From: Anaspis maculata
Lineage: Eukaryota > Arthropoda > Insecta > Coleoptera > Scraptiidae
DNA length: 64,000 nt
NCBI GenBank assembly: GCA_949128115.1
Contig: OX421966.1
Coordinates: forward strand, 36,287,042 to 36,351,041
Reading direction: 5' to 3'
The position numbers and the translations under genes are program-made. Positions within the stretch are counted from its first letter, which is position 1; each line of letters starts with the position of its first letter. The notes beneath the pieces were generated by a model, which saw only the letters and a program-made list of their open reading frames with translations, ran no database searches and had not been told where the DNA came from. Of the stretch, positions 36,249 to 46,203 are shown piece by piece.

Positions 36249-38417
36249 AATGGCCGAAGACGGAACGAGACCTGGAGTTGTGCTCGTCAGCAGAGCGCGC
36301 GGGGAATCCATCAAGGAAGCGATCACGAGGACGTCGATGATGTCGAGTCTGTGCATAGCTGCGAGGATGGCGCGAGGCGTGACGGAGCACGAGGTGGAGC
36401 CGGTGGTAATTTCGGTGGATCGGAGAGCAATCCGCAGATGGACATGATGATGCGAATGATGTACACAATGGAAATGAATCGAGCAGCTAGCGAAAAGAAC
36501 GTGTTGGGGTTGATTGAAGCTATTGCTGCAAGAAGGAACGAAGAACCACAGGCAAGGTACCATGTTATGCCTGATCTCAGCAAGTCAATTGGTACTTTCA
36601 ATGGCGAGTTTGGCCAAGTGGCTGGGACCTGGATCGACAAGCTGAAGAATACGGCAATTTTGCACTCGTGGCTCGACGAATTTACGATGCAGACTGCAGA
36701 TATGAATTTGACCGGACCTGCAATTGATTGGTATCAAGCGAAGCGGTCAGAAATGAGAACGTGGCAGCAATTTGAGCAGGCCTTTCGGAAAACGTTCTGT
36801 GTGAAACAGAGCTTGACCGAATCATGGCAGAGGATGACCAAGCGAGTTCAGGAAGTAGGGGAAAGCGCTGCGAATTATTTCCTTGCCAAGAACAAAATGT
36901 GTAAAGTTCTGAAACTTAGTTTTGATGAAGTTAAAGAACAGATTTTGCGAGGGTTGCGTGACCGAGCATTGGTCCAAAGCTTGTTGGGCAAAGCTCATAG
37001 AGATGAGGACGAGTTACTTCACGACATTGTATCCTTTTCGAGTATTTTAGGGTCTGACGAGAAAGCGAAGAAAAATGTGCCGACCACGCAAATGAAAAGC
37101 ATTGCCAATACGAAGAATGCACAGAAACCTTCACGAGACACGTCGTCTGTGAAATGTTGGAATTGTTTGGCGAAAGGGCACTATTCCTCTGCATGTCAAA
37201 AACCTAAAGCTCGAAAATGTTATAGATGTGGAAGCGACACTCATGTGTTGAAAGATTGTCCAGTCAAGGTGGAAGAAAAAGGCGTGAAGAAAGAAGTCAA
37301 CGTAATTACGTCAGCTCCTATTGAGAAGTATTTGCGAAAAGTCTCTGTAAATTTGGTCGAACTTCAAGCAATGGTTGATTGCGGTTCAGCAGTATGTACA
37401 GTGAGAGAGTCTATCGCAAAGAAAAGTAAATGGGTTGTCGAGGAAAAAGCGATGGAACTTTGTGGTTTTGGAAATGCGAAGGTCAAGTGTGAGAAGGTTA
37501 CCTATGCGAACGTTAAGGTGGATGGAGTCGAGTTGGAAGATGTTCCTACCTGGATTGTACCAGACGAAGTTCAATCTGTTGACGCGATAATTGGAAGATC
37601 TTTTACAGAAAATAGTCAGGTGGTATATTTCAAGTTCGACGACAATTTATTTTTTGTAGATAAGGAAAGTTTTGAACAAGAATTTCCTGGAATCGATTCG
37701 AGATGCAAATCACTGAAGGTGCGATCTGCTGAGACGGCAAAGGTGCCAGCAGAGTCCACGATGTTTATTGCCAGCATGGTTGATGGGCAAGAAGTCACTA
37801 CTCCAGTGATGAATTACAGTATGGTTGCCAAGACTGTAAAGGAGGGTGATGTTGTGGCCAGAGTCAATTCTGTGTGTGAAGGCAATATGGATGATTGTGT
37901 TCCGGAACGAATAACGGAGGAGATGTTGAACGTTTCCATGGAATTGTCGCCGAAGGAGCGTAACGATCTATTGACTTTGTGTAACGCATATCGGTCGTGT
38001 TCTGCTTTCAGTCTATCCGAGTTGGGCTGTGCCAGAAGCTATGAGATGACGATACGGGACACTAATATTCCGGTAAGGTCGAAGCCTTATAAAGCCACGC
38101 TGAAGGAGCGCGAGACAATTGCCAACATTGTCAAAGAGTGGAAAGCAAATGGAATTGTCACTGAAACGAAAAGCGAGTATGCCAGCCCTGTGATATTAGT
38201 CAGGAAGAAAACTAGTGAGCCCAGACTAGTAGTTGACTATAGAAGGTTGAACAAACAAACGGCCAAGGTACCTTATCCCATACCCACTTTGGACGAGCAC
38301 TTCGAGCGTTTGAATGGCTGTAAAATGTTTACAACATTAGATTTGGCTCATGGGTACCTGCAGATACCATTATCTGAGGGTAGTAAACCGAAAACTGGTT
38401 TCATAACACCAGATTAA
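36249..38417 (+). pseudogene. Gag, protease and N-terminal RT of the Gypsy element
   Basis: One long frame is open from 36249 to a TAA at 38415. Counted from 36351: a retrotransposon Gag region at about 75-230, zinc knuckles C-x2-C-x4-H-x4-C at 269 and 290, a protease motif VDCGSA with the aspartate at 343 (DCG, not the usual DTG/DSG) and a flap-side IIGRSF, then RT with LVVDYRRLN near 629 and TLDLAHGY. The start is unclear. The frame has no ATG until 36438, while a likely start ATG at 36250 is in another frame, overlapping the TGA that closes this one upstream, so a frame change near the start is probable. The TAA falls inside RT just before the conserved FGL block. Confidence 0.85.
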
Positions 38418-38669
38418 ACAGGACAGTTCGAAAGAACAACTTTTGGTCTTGTAAATTCACCGTATGAATTTTGTAGGGTGATACAATCTGTTCTAGGACC
38501 TTTGAGACATAAAGTTTGTACTTCTTATATCGATGACTTGCTCATTGGAGCTTCTACATGGCCGGAGATGATGTCCAGGTTGAAAGATGTTTTTCAAGCT
38601 TTGCAAGATGGAGGCTTGACGTTAAAACTTAAGAAGTGTGTATTAGTGTATTTGAACTTCCTGAAGTAG
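38418..38669 (+). pseudogene. RT catalytic segment after the premature stop
   Basis: Same frame as the gag-RT segment. It contains TTFGLVNSP and the RT catalytic box YIDDLL, so the stop at 38415 splits RT between its palm motifs. It ends at a TAG at 38667; the homologous continuation (EVEFLGY) is in another frame, indicating an indel around 38635-38665. Confidence 0.85.
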
Positions 38670-40306
38670 AGTTCTTGGGCTATGTCATAAATGAAAACGG
38701 CATGAAACCTGGTCCCCAGAAGGTTTCAGCTGTGAAGGAGTTCGATGTTCCAAAGAATGTTCATGATGTCAGGAGGTTTTTGGGCCTTACGGGCTATTTC
38801 AGGCGTTTTGTGAAAAATTATGCCACACGGGCAAGACCCTTGAGCAATCTATTGAAAAAAGAAAGTGCATTCAGATGGGAACATGAGCAAGAGGCGAGTT
38901 TTCAAGATTTGAAGAGAACGTTGTGTGAAGAACCGGTACAAAAATTGTACGACCCGAAAGCAAATAGAACCGAATTGCATACTGATGCTTCGAGTACGGG
39001 ATTGGCTGGAGTTTTGCTTCAGGAGGCAGATGATGGCAAGCTACACCCAGTGTATTATGTGTCGAAAAAAACGACGGAAGTGGAAGCCAAGTATCACTCG
39101 ACAAAGCTGGAGCTCATGGCAGTGGTTTGGGCTATAGAGCGGTTGAGAAGCTTGCTACTTGGAATTAAGTTTGTCGTGGTGACAGATTGCCAAGCGATTG
39201 TCTTTCTGAATGCAGGAAAAACGAAGAACGCGCAGCTGACACGATGGTTTGACTTGTTGCAGGAATACGATTTGGAAATGAAACATCGAAAGGGAGTTGA
39301 AATGTCGCACGTTGATGCTTTGTCGCGAAGTCCAGTAGGAAAAGCATGCGACACTTTGGACGAAATTCACGAGAAGCTGGAAGTGTTGAATTTGGTTGAT
39401 GAAGATGACTATGTGACGATGATTCAGTATGGAGATCCGCAGATACGAGAGATTATCGAAATTTTCAAAAAAGAAGAAAACGACAGAAGCGCTAACGAAA
39501 GGCAGAGAATTTCAGGGTATGATTTTGATCGATCTCGAGTTTGGAAGATAGAAGTTGAGAATGGTAAACGAAGGAAACTTTATGTACTCCCGAAGAGCGC
39601 GAGAAAAAGTATCGTAATCAAATGTCATGATTTGCATGGACATTTTGGGGTTGATCGAACTGTTGCGAAAATAAGGGAAAGGTATTGGTTTTCAGGAATG
39701 AGGAATTATGTAAAACGTCATATTCAAGCTTGCATCGAATGCCTAATGTGCAAAATTCCAGGAGGTAAGCGACCGGGAGAATTGCATCCATTGGAATGTC
39801 CGAGAAGACCTTTTGAAAGAATCCATATGGACCACGTTGGTCCTTTCCAGAAAACGCAGTTTGAGAACATGTACATAATGGTTGTGATCTGTGCGTTGAC
39901 AAAATATGTTACCTTGTATCCAGTTGAGACGACAAAGGCTCAAGAGGTGATCGAGAAAACGCACTCATTTGTGAATAGGTACGGCGTGCCGAAGGTGATA
40001 ATCACAGACAGAGGAACGGGTTTTACATCCCAGGATTTTGAATCATACTGTCAACGATTGGGAACGAAGCATGTTTTGATTTCATCAAGATGGCCTCAAG
40101 CAAACGGTCAAGTAGAGCGTGTAATGAAGACTTTGGTACCGACAATAATGACATGTATTGATGCCGAGGACGAATGGGACGTGAAGATTCCTGAAGTTGA
40201 GAGAAATTTGAATACGGTTATCAATAAAACGACTGGAAAAACCCCGTTTCAAGTGCTGCACGGATATCTGCCAGTTTTCAAAGATGGAATTGTGGTTGAC
40301 CATTGA
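38636..40306 (+). pseudogene. RT end, RNase H and integrase of the Gypsy element
   Basis: 556 codons counted from 38636 (a GTG, not a real start). The RT connection has FLGLTGYFRRF near 48-58. RNase H has acidic residues D117, E159, D184 and D227. The integrase zinc-binding part has H331/H336 and C366/C369, and the catalytic core has D399, D458 and E494, with exactly 35 residues between the last two (DD35E). The domain ends at a TGA that lies inside the integrase C-terminal region. The catalytic residues are intact even though the frame is broken on both sides. Confidence 0.9.
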
Positions 40307-40649
40307 CCGAGATGAAGAATGGGTGCCACCAGAAGAAATTCAAGATGAAGTCCGAAATAACATAAAGCGTGAGCAAGTAAAAATGAAGAAAAGATATGAT
40401 GCAAAGCATTATCAGGGCTTGAAGTATGATGTGGGCGATGTAGTTGTGATGAGAAACTATGTTGTAGGCGGCACCGGCCTACCCACAAAATTGCAGTTGA
40501 AGTATCGAGGTCCTTTGGTAGTTGTGGAAGTTTTGCCTAGTGACACATACCGGGTCGCTAGTGTTGGTGATGAAGGTCGCCGATTCATGACAACAGCAAA
40601 TGTGTCGCAGCTGAAGTTGTACATTGTACAAGCCCCACGAAGACGATGA
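40284..40649 (+). pseudogene. Integrase C-terminal GPY/F module
   Basis: Overlaps the preceding segment in another frame. It carries KKRYDAKHY, VGDVVVMRN and KYRGPLVVVEVLPSDTYRV, the GPY/F-type module of Gypsy integrases. It stops at 40647-40649 while an acidic continuation is open in yet another frame, so a further indel near 40630 is likely. Confidence 0.8.
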
Positions 40650-41001
40650 CGAATCCGAAGAAGAAGAAGATGTCGAATCTGAAGGTGACCATGATCTGGA
40701 GGACGTTTGCGAAGATCCGGAAGAAATTGAAAGCCAGTCGGACCAAACGCAAGAAGTGGAGGCACAGGCAGCTCATCCGAGGGCAAGGACCAGAAAAGCA
40801 CCAGCACACCTGTCCGATTATGTGTGCACGGTTAACATGGGAGTTAACCAAGTCAGGAGGGCCGAAAATGTTAACAATTCGGGCCCAAGCCGGCCCTGTA
40901 CTCACAACCGATCGGGTCGCATCCATACCCCACCCAGAGTCCATACGGGAGAGAGCACCTGCGCAATCGAGAAGGCGGCAAGCAGAGAGTATGGAGAATA
41001 A
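40635..41001 (+). pseudogene. Acidic Pol C-terminal tail, reading into the 3' LTR
   Basis: A frame rich in Asp/Glu (HEDDDESEEEEDVESEGDHD) followed by RTRKAPAHLSDYVC, a typical end of Gypsy Pol. It continues past the LTR start at 40869 and stops inside the LTR at 40999-41001. Confidence 0.6.
40855..40868 (+). promoter_or_regulatory. Polypurine tract of the Gypsy element
   Basis: AGGAGGGCCGAAAA directly precedes the 3' LTR; plus-strand priming site, interrupted by two C residues. Confidence 0.65.
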
Positions 41002-41139
41002 ACGTGGTTGATGTATCGTGTCATTGTATTTTTCATGAATTTTATGTAATCTGAAAAGTTTCGCTAGTAAACCTTGTTAATTTGAATCTTTCGTTGCTTT
41101 TCCCACGAGCCAGTTATCCCGCTCACATCAGAGTTAATA
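40869..41139 (+). repeat. 3' LTR (271 bp)
   Basis: Direct copy of 35887-36159 with three substitutions and a 2-bp deletion. Followed at once by GTTT, the target duplication. Confidence 0.92.
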
Positions 41140-41143
41140 GTTT

Positions 41144-41285
41144 ACAAAATGAAAAGTTAATGTTAACGGTTTAACGTTAACTTCCGTTACATTTTAAATC
41201 AATTAACTGATTAACGATAACGAAGTTAACTTGTTTGTTAACGATTTAACGTTTTTAACGAAGTTAATTTTTTCGTTAACGGTGC
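41144..41285. repeat. GTTAAC-rich low-complexity stretch
   Basis: GTTAACG and its inverse recur many times on both strands. Non-coding, immediately next to the 3' LTR. Confidence 0.6.
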
Positions 41286-41545
41286 CTACCTTTGGACTTT
41301 GGCAACATATTGTACATTTTGAAAGTTCAATTTTCGGAAAATTGGATCTTATCAATGCCTGCGATTTTTTTCGTTTTGTTTTGGGGGGGGATACAGGTTT
41401 AGCCAAGGGTCACGACAGAAAAGTGTATCTATGTCTCTTTCGCACTGCTGATGGTAGTCTGTAGTCTGTAGTCTGTCCTCGAGTCTGTCCCCTGTTAAGG
41501 AGGGGGTTTGAAATGAACTGAAGAAGTGCGTAACGATATTTTTTC
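41286..41545. other. No gene; short AGTCTGT repeat
   Basis: Three tandem AGTCTGT units near 41455-41478; nothing else. Confidence 0.5.
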
Positions 41546-41620
41546 ACTACTAGCCGTGAAGTACATCATTATTAACCTGTTCCTCAACTGGGATGGCGAT
41601 TTTCAAGTAGTAAAAAAAAT

Positions 41621-41742
41621 TCTATATAAACCACGGTCGAGAAAATTATTATAGCTTCAGCGCCTTATATCCCTCAGCTGCGCTTCGGGATCTAAACTGG
41701 CGCTTCAGCTATAATAATACTTTCTCAACCTTGGTATATAAT
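41621..41742. repeat. Structured hairpin element, copy 1
   Basis: Three nested stems: TATATAAACC...GGTATATA outermost, then TTATTATAGC with GCTATAATAA, then CCCTC-AGC-TGC-GCT-TCGGG at the tip. The copy at 42536 has the same architecture with different tip bases. A CACTACTAGCYGTGAAG repeat flanks this copy on both sides (near 41550 and 41755). Confidence 0.65.
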
Positions 41743-41829
41743 ATACTATTTTTCACTACTAGCTGTGAAGTATGCCATTATTGACCTGTTTAGAGGTCGT
41801 GAAGTGAAATTTCACAACCTCTTGTAAAA

Positions 41830-41930
41830 TCAGATAGGCCGGGCATATTATTAACCGCTTCGTCCGATTAACGCACACAATCAAACAGGCCGTGCATATT
41901 ATCAACCGCTTCGTATGATTGACGTTTGGC
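41830..41930 (+). repeat. 53-bp direct duplication
   Basis: GGCATATTATTAACCGCTTCG and GTGCATATTATCAACCGCTTC recur about 53 bp apart, each followed by a GATTAACG/GATTGACG end. Confidence 0.65.
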
Positions 41931-42535
41931 GACTTGGCGTTTGAATCTCTCAAATTTTGGACAACGGCAGCTCATTTACACGAAAAGGTCGAGAAATTGT
42001 TTGACCGGGTCTTATTTAATGAAGAACTTGATGTGGTGTACGGTATATGGGTGTACGTGAATTTGGTTGGTTTTGTGAAAAAGCAGCTAAAGTCCGAATG
42101 GTCAGTTGGTCAGTACAACATATAACCTCACATTATTTACTTTTTTGGAATTATTCCCAATTACCTGTGTTCACTTCTCGATCAGCACACATATCATTTA
42201 CAATCTGTTATTGTTAGAGTATGCAGTTTTCTCAAAAGGGACCAGTTCTTGAAAGTTGCATACGTTTTCATGTACCTAAATCGTTTTTGGTTTTTTATTT
42301 TGCTGACAGAAGTCATTGGTGACCTTATCTGCTGCCTCGCACAATTCGAAAGGTGTCTCGCGACCATCATTCATTGTCATCATCACCCCGTCGAATAGTA
42401 TTTGAAGTTGAAAACTTTCAAAATGCTCGAAAAGTCTACTTGTTATTAATTGACATCTACAATAACTGCAGAGCTTTTTTTGTAAAATTTTGGAACTTCG
42501 CAAATCGGATCTGCTTTGCTAGTAGTGAAAAAAAT
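41931..42535. other. No gene seen
   Basis: AT-rich spacer between the two hairpin elements. A GCTAGTAGTGAAAAA near 42517 is the inverse of the CACTACTAGC flank of copy 1. Confidence 0.45.
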
Positions 42536-42660
42536 CGTATATAAACCGCGCTTGAGAAGGCTATTATAGCCTTCGCACGTATCTCCCTCGCCGCTACGCG
42601 GCTCGGGATTTAAACGGTGCTCACGCTATAATAGCTCACTTCTCAACCTTGGTATATAAT
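42536..42660. repeat. Structured hairpin element, copy 2
   Basis: Same nested stems as the copy at 41621 (TATATAAACC...GGTATATA; CTATTATAGCC with GCTATAATAG), in the same orientation. The tip is CCCTC-GCCGC-TAC-GCGGC-TCGGG, a different but still paired helix. Confidence 0.65.
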
Positions 42661-42939
42661 ATACTAATTCTGTGGCTTGAATGGAAAAAAGGACCAAGAA
42701 ACGCAAACAAGTGAGTATGCCTTCACGTGCGTGAGTCTCAGTAGCGCATTTTCTCAAAGAGGCATATTGTGAACGTAAAGAAATTTGGTTGAAGGAGAAA
42801 CACCATTCCTTGCCCACTTTCTTCATTTGAAACTCATTGTGATATTTTGTTATCAGAATGGGGTACTTGCCAACTAAATAGATTTGAATGAAAATTCTTT
42901 CACTCATCAATATTTTTTTGTTTGAGGGCGGGAGCTGGG

Positions 42940-44340
42940 AGCGGCGACTAATCAAAAGTGGCCTATCTCTTCCCATTTTCAGTCAGCTATCTATATAGCG
43001 GAACAATTAGATCGCCATGTCTTCAAGGTTATGTTTTACATTTATCTCTTACTTTGAGGGCGGCGTGTGGGAGCGGCAGAGTTTGGCAAAGATATTTTTC
43101 CACAGTTTGAGTTGGGAGTTTCTGAATGTTTGAGGTAACATTAAAATGTAAATCAGTGGAAATTATTGGAAGTTGCACTTTTTTTCTTTTGGGGGTGGAA
43201 GTTGGAGGCGGCGTCATATCAAAAGTAGCCTATTCTTTCCCATTTTTAGTAAGCTATCTATATAGCGAAAGAATTAGATCGTTATGTCTTCGAGTTTATG
43301 TTTTTCATTCATCTCTCACTTTGATGGCAGCGTATGGGGGCGGCAGCATTCGGCAAAGTAACTGTTGCACAGTTTGAGTTGGAAGTTACTAAATGTAAGG
43401 GAAATATGACAATTAGTGAAAATTGTGAAAGTTGCATTTTTTGCTTGGAGGCGGCAGCTGGAGGCGGCGGCTAATTAAAGTGGCCTATCTTTTTCCAATT
43501 TCAGTCAGCTATCAATATAGTGAAAGAATTAGATCGCTATGTCTTCAGGTTCATGTTTTTCATTTATCTCTTACTTTGGGGGCGGCGTGTGGGAGCGGCA
43601 GCGTTCGGCTGAGCAAATGTTGCACAATTTGAGTTGGCAGTTCCTAAATGTTAAAGGGAACATCTTAATCAGTAACATTTGTGAAAGTTGCACTTTTTAT
43701 CGTTTGGGGGCGGAATCTGGGGGCAGCGACTAACCAAAAGTAGCCTATCCTTTCCCATTTTTAGTCAGCTATTTATATACCGATAGAATCAGATCGCTAT
43801 GTCTTCGGGTTTATGTTTTTCATCCATCTCTCACTTTGATGGCAGCGTATGGGGGCGGCAGCATTCGGCAAAGTAACTGTTGCACAGTTTGAGTTGGAAG
43901 TTACTAAATGTAAGGGAAATATGCCAATCAGTGAAAATTGTGAAAGTTGCATTTTTTTACTTGGAGGCGGCAGCTGGAGGCGGCGGCTAATTAAAAGTGG
44001 CCTATCTTTTTCCAATTTCAGTCAGCTATTAATATAGTGAAAGAATTAGATCGTTATGTCTTCAGGTTCATGTTTTTCATTTATCTTTTACTTTGGGGGC
44101 GGCGTGTGGGAGCGGCAGCGTTCGGCTGAGCAAATGTTGCACAATTTGAGTTGGCAGTTCCTAAATGTTGAAGGGAACATCTCAATCAGTAACATTTGTG
44201 AAAGTTGCACTTTTTATCGTTTGGGGGCGGAATCTGGGGGCGGCGACTAACCAAAAGTAGCCTATCCTTTCCCATTTTTAGTCAGCTATTTATATACCGA
44301 AAGAATCAGATCGCTATGTCTTCGGGTTCATGTTTTTCAT
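42940..44340 (+). repeat. G-rich tandem array, ~260-bp units with 517-bp higher-order period
   Basis: The marker GCC-TAT-(T/C)-CTTTCC...CAGCTAT recurs at 42961, 43228, 43483, 43743, 44000 and 44260, giving unit lengths of 255-267 bp. Units alternate between two types (one with GGGGGCGGCGTGTGGGAGCGG, one with GATGGCAGCGTATGGGGGCGG). The pair starting at 43483 is repeated almost exactly at 44000, a 517-bp higher-order unit. Recurrent open frames of about 65 codons are by-products. No gene. Confidence 0.8.
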
Positions 44341-46203
44341 TTTAAAGTGCTTGGGGGCGGTTTTTAGCAGTTTTTTCATGTTGGCGGCGCATATTGAAGA
44401 CGGAATGTTTGTTGGCTTACGTTTATAAGTGGCAACTATGTATTATTCAAAAAATGAGAACACTAGAGCATCAGGTCTGGTAGAAAGTGCAATATTATGT
44501 TATTTCAAGTTTATCGGGGGCGGTTTTCTCTATGTTGGCGGCGCAATATGGACATCCAATATAGCCTAGCCCTCCTTTGGGAGTGGCAGCTATGTAACAG
44601 CGAAAAAATTAGAAAGCTAGGTCGTCTAGTTTGGGAGGAGTTCGATGAACGGACGGACGACCGGACGGACGGACGGACAAAGCGGTTGCAATAGCGATTT
44701 TCATCAAGATGGAAAATGCGCTAAAAAACTGGTTGTGAGAATGGCAGTTGAAATTATTTTTTCTCAAGCATTTTCTTATTTTGGCGCATCCTTCAGAAAC
44801 TTCAATATTCACTTTTCAAAAGCTATACGACTACCAAGTTACTAGCTACCACATTGGCCTTTCGCAGGCTTGATTTTTCGAACGTTTGGATTTGGCCAAG
44901 CAACGAATTCGAATGGTTGCAAAGGCAATAGTTCAAGAGTGCATGTTTCAAAACGTTGTTCGAGTTGTTTGTAATACGACTTGAAATTCGAACGATCTCG
45001 AGAATCGGGCCCCTGGCCCTGACAGCGATCTCAAGAATCGGGCCCCTGACAGTCCGCTGGTTATCCGACTGACAGTTCTAGGCCGTTACAGTGAACTTGT
45101 TTTTAACATGATCCGGTATTCGGTTGTAGTGAAACTACTAACTAGGCAGAAAACCTAGCCACCTACTCTGCTGTCGTCCTGTTTTTGTGCTGAATACATT
45201 TTTTGTTTTGTCTACTTTTTAAACCTTCTCTCTACTCTGTTGATTACCATAGCATAAATTATTATTATTATTATTTGAGCTGTACAAGTGCCATAATAAT
45301 AGGTAGTAGGTGGTACATACTTCACCTGAATGCGACATCACAAATCCAAAAACAATGATTTTCCCTCGCACACGACATGCCCGAACTCATGATTAAATGA
45401 TTGATTAGAAGTACACGCTTCATCAATCAGCGCCTGTCGGGGCTACAATCAAGACATATTGCTCTCGAATGATTTTCGAGGATTAAATTCGCGTTTAATA
45501 CCCTGCAGGATTTTTCCATCACATCTCATCGGCCTTAGTTTTGTTCAGCATTGTAGGTTATACCTACCATTATAATCGTCGACGATTTTTCGATTCGAAC
45601 TGAGGGAATTTGACAATGGCAGACAAGGTCTTCAGCCCGTGTAACAAAAATTTCGATTCATTTCGATTTTGTTACCTCAATTCTTCAATTTTCAAATCAT
45701 TATAGAATCGTTTTTTTTTATCGTAGGACGGTTCCAAAAAACATAATTGTACTCGCATAAAAATCTCTATATCCATATCCAGGGCTGTTCCATTTGGAAA
45801 TCAGAAGTTGATTTCTTAAGAGCGAGCAACTCTATAATCCAAAATGCAAGGAATAGCAAAAGTTTTCCTAGATATCCCATGAAAATCTCAAAACAATTCA
45901 ATAAGAAAAATGTCTGGACTTTCCGAAAAACACACGGTAGCTGATTGTATAGCTCTAAGTAAGTACGACATATCAACTGAGTTGAAACATATATGGAGAA
46001 ATCCACCACTGTCAGACTTCCCGACCCGAAACTAATACCGGTTTAGGTCCAGACTTTTTCGGAAATGTTCTCGTTAGACGCTTTACACTTCGAAGTGCTT
46101 GCCTATAATTTCCTCGTTTAGCCTGACTCTCTCCTCTCTCCTACCTCCTACCTCCTCTTCCGCGAATCTTCATTTTATAATTCACTCTACAGTCTACACG
46201 CCA
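44341..46203. other. No gene; short GGAC and CGATCTC repeats
   Basis: G-rich satellite-like sequence continues to about 44640, then a (GGAC)n run at 44648-44679. Near 44990-45055 a 23-bp motif (CGATCTC-R-AGAATCGGG...) occurs twice. The rest is plain. Confidence 0.5.

Larger units (their letters stand above)
35887..41139 (+). mobile_element. Full-length Ty3/Gypsy LTR retrotransposon, coding-defective
   Basis: Two direct LTRs bound gag and pol sequence in Gypsy order: Gag, zinc knuckles, protease, RT, RNase H, integrase. GTTT at 35883-35886 and at 41140-41143 is a 4-bp target duplication. There is no envelope-like ORF. The coding region is interrupted by a stop and several frame changes, so this copy could not make Pol by itself, although the LTRs are almost identical. 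Confidence 0.95.

Noticed and set aside
36232..36447. Separate 71-codon gene before gag
   Set aside because: It begins with TTG and is more likely the displaced N-terminal frame of gag; reported as part of the broken element.
42940..44340. CRISPR array
   Set aside because: Whole 260-bp units repeat in tandem with no short repeat/unique spacer pattern, and the context is eukaryotic.
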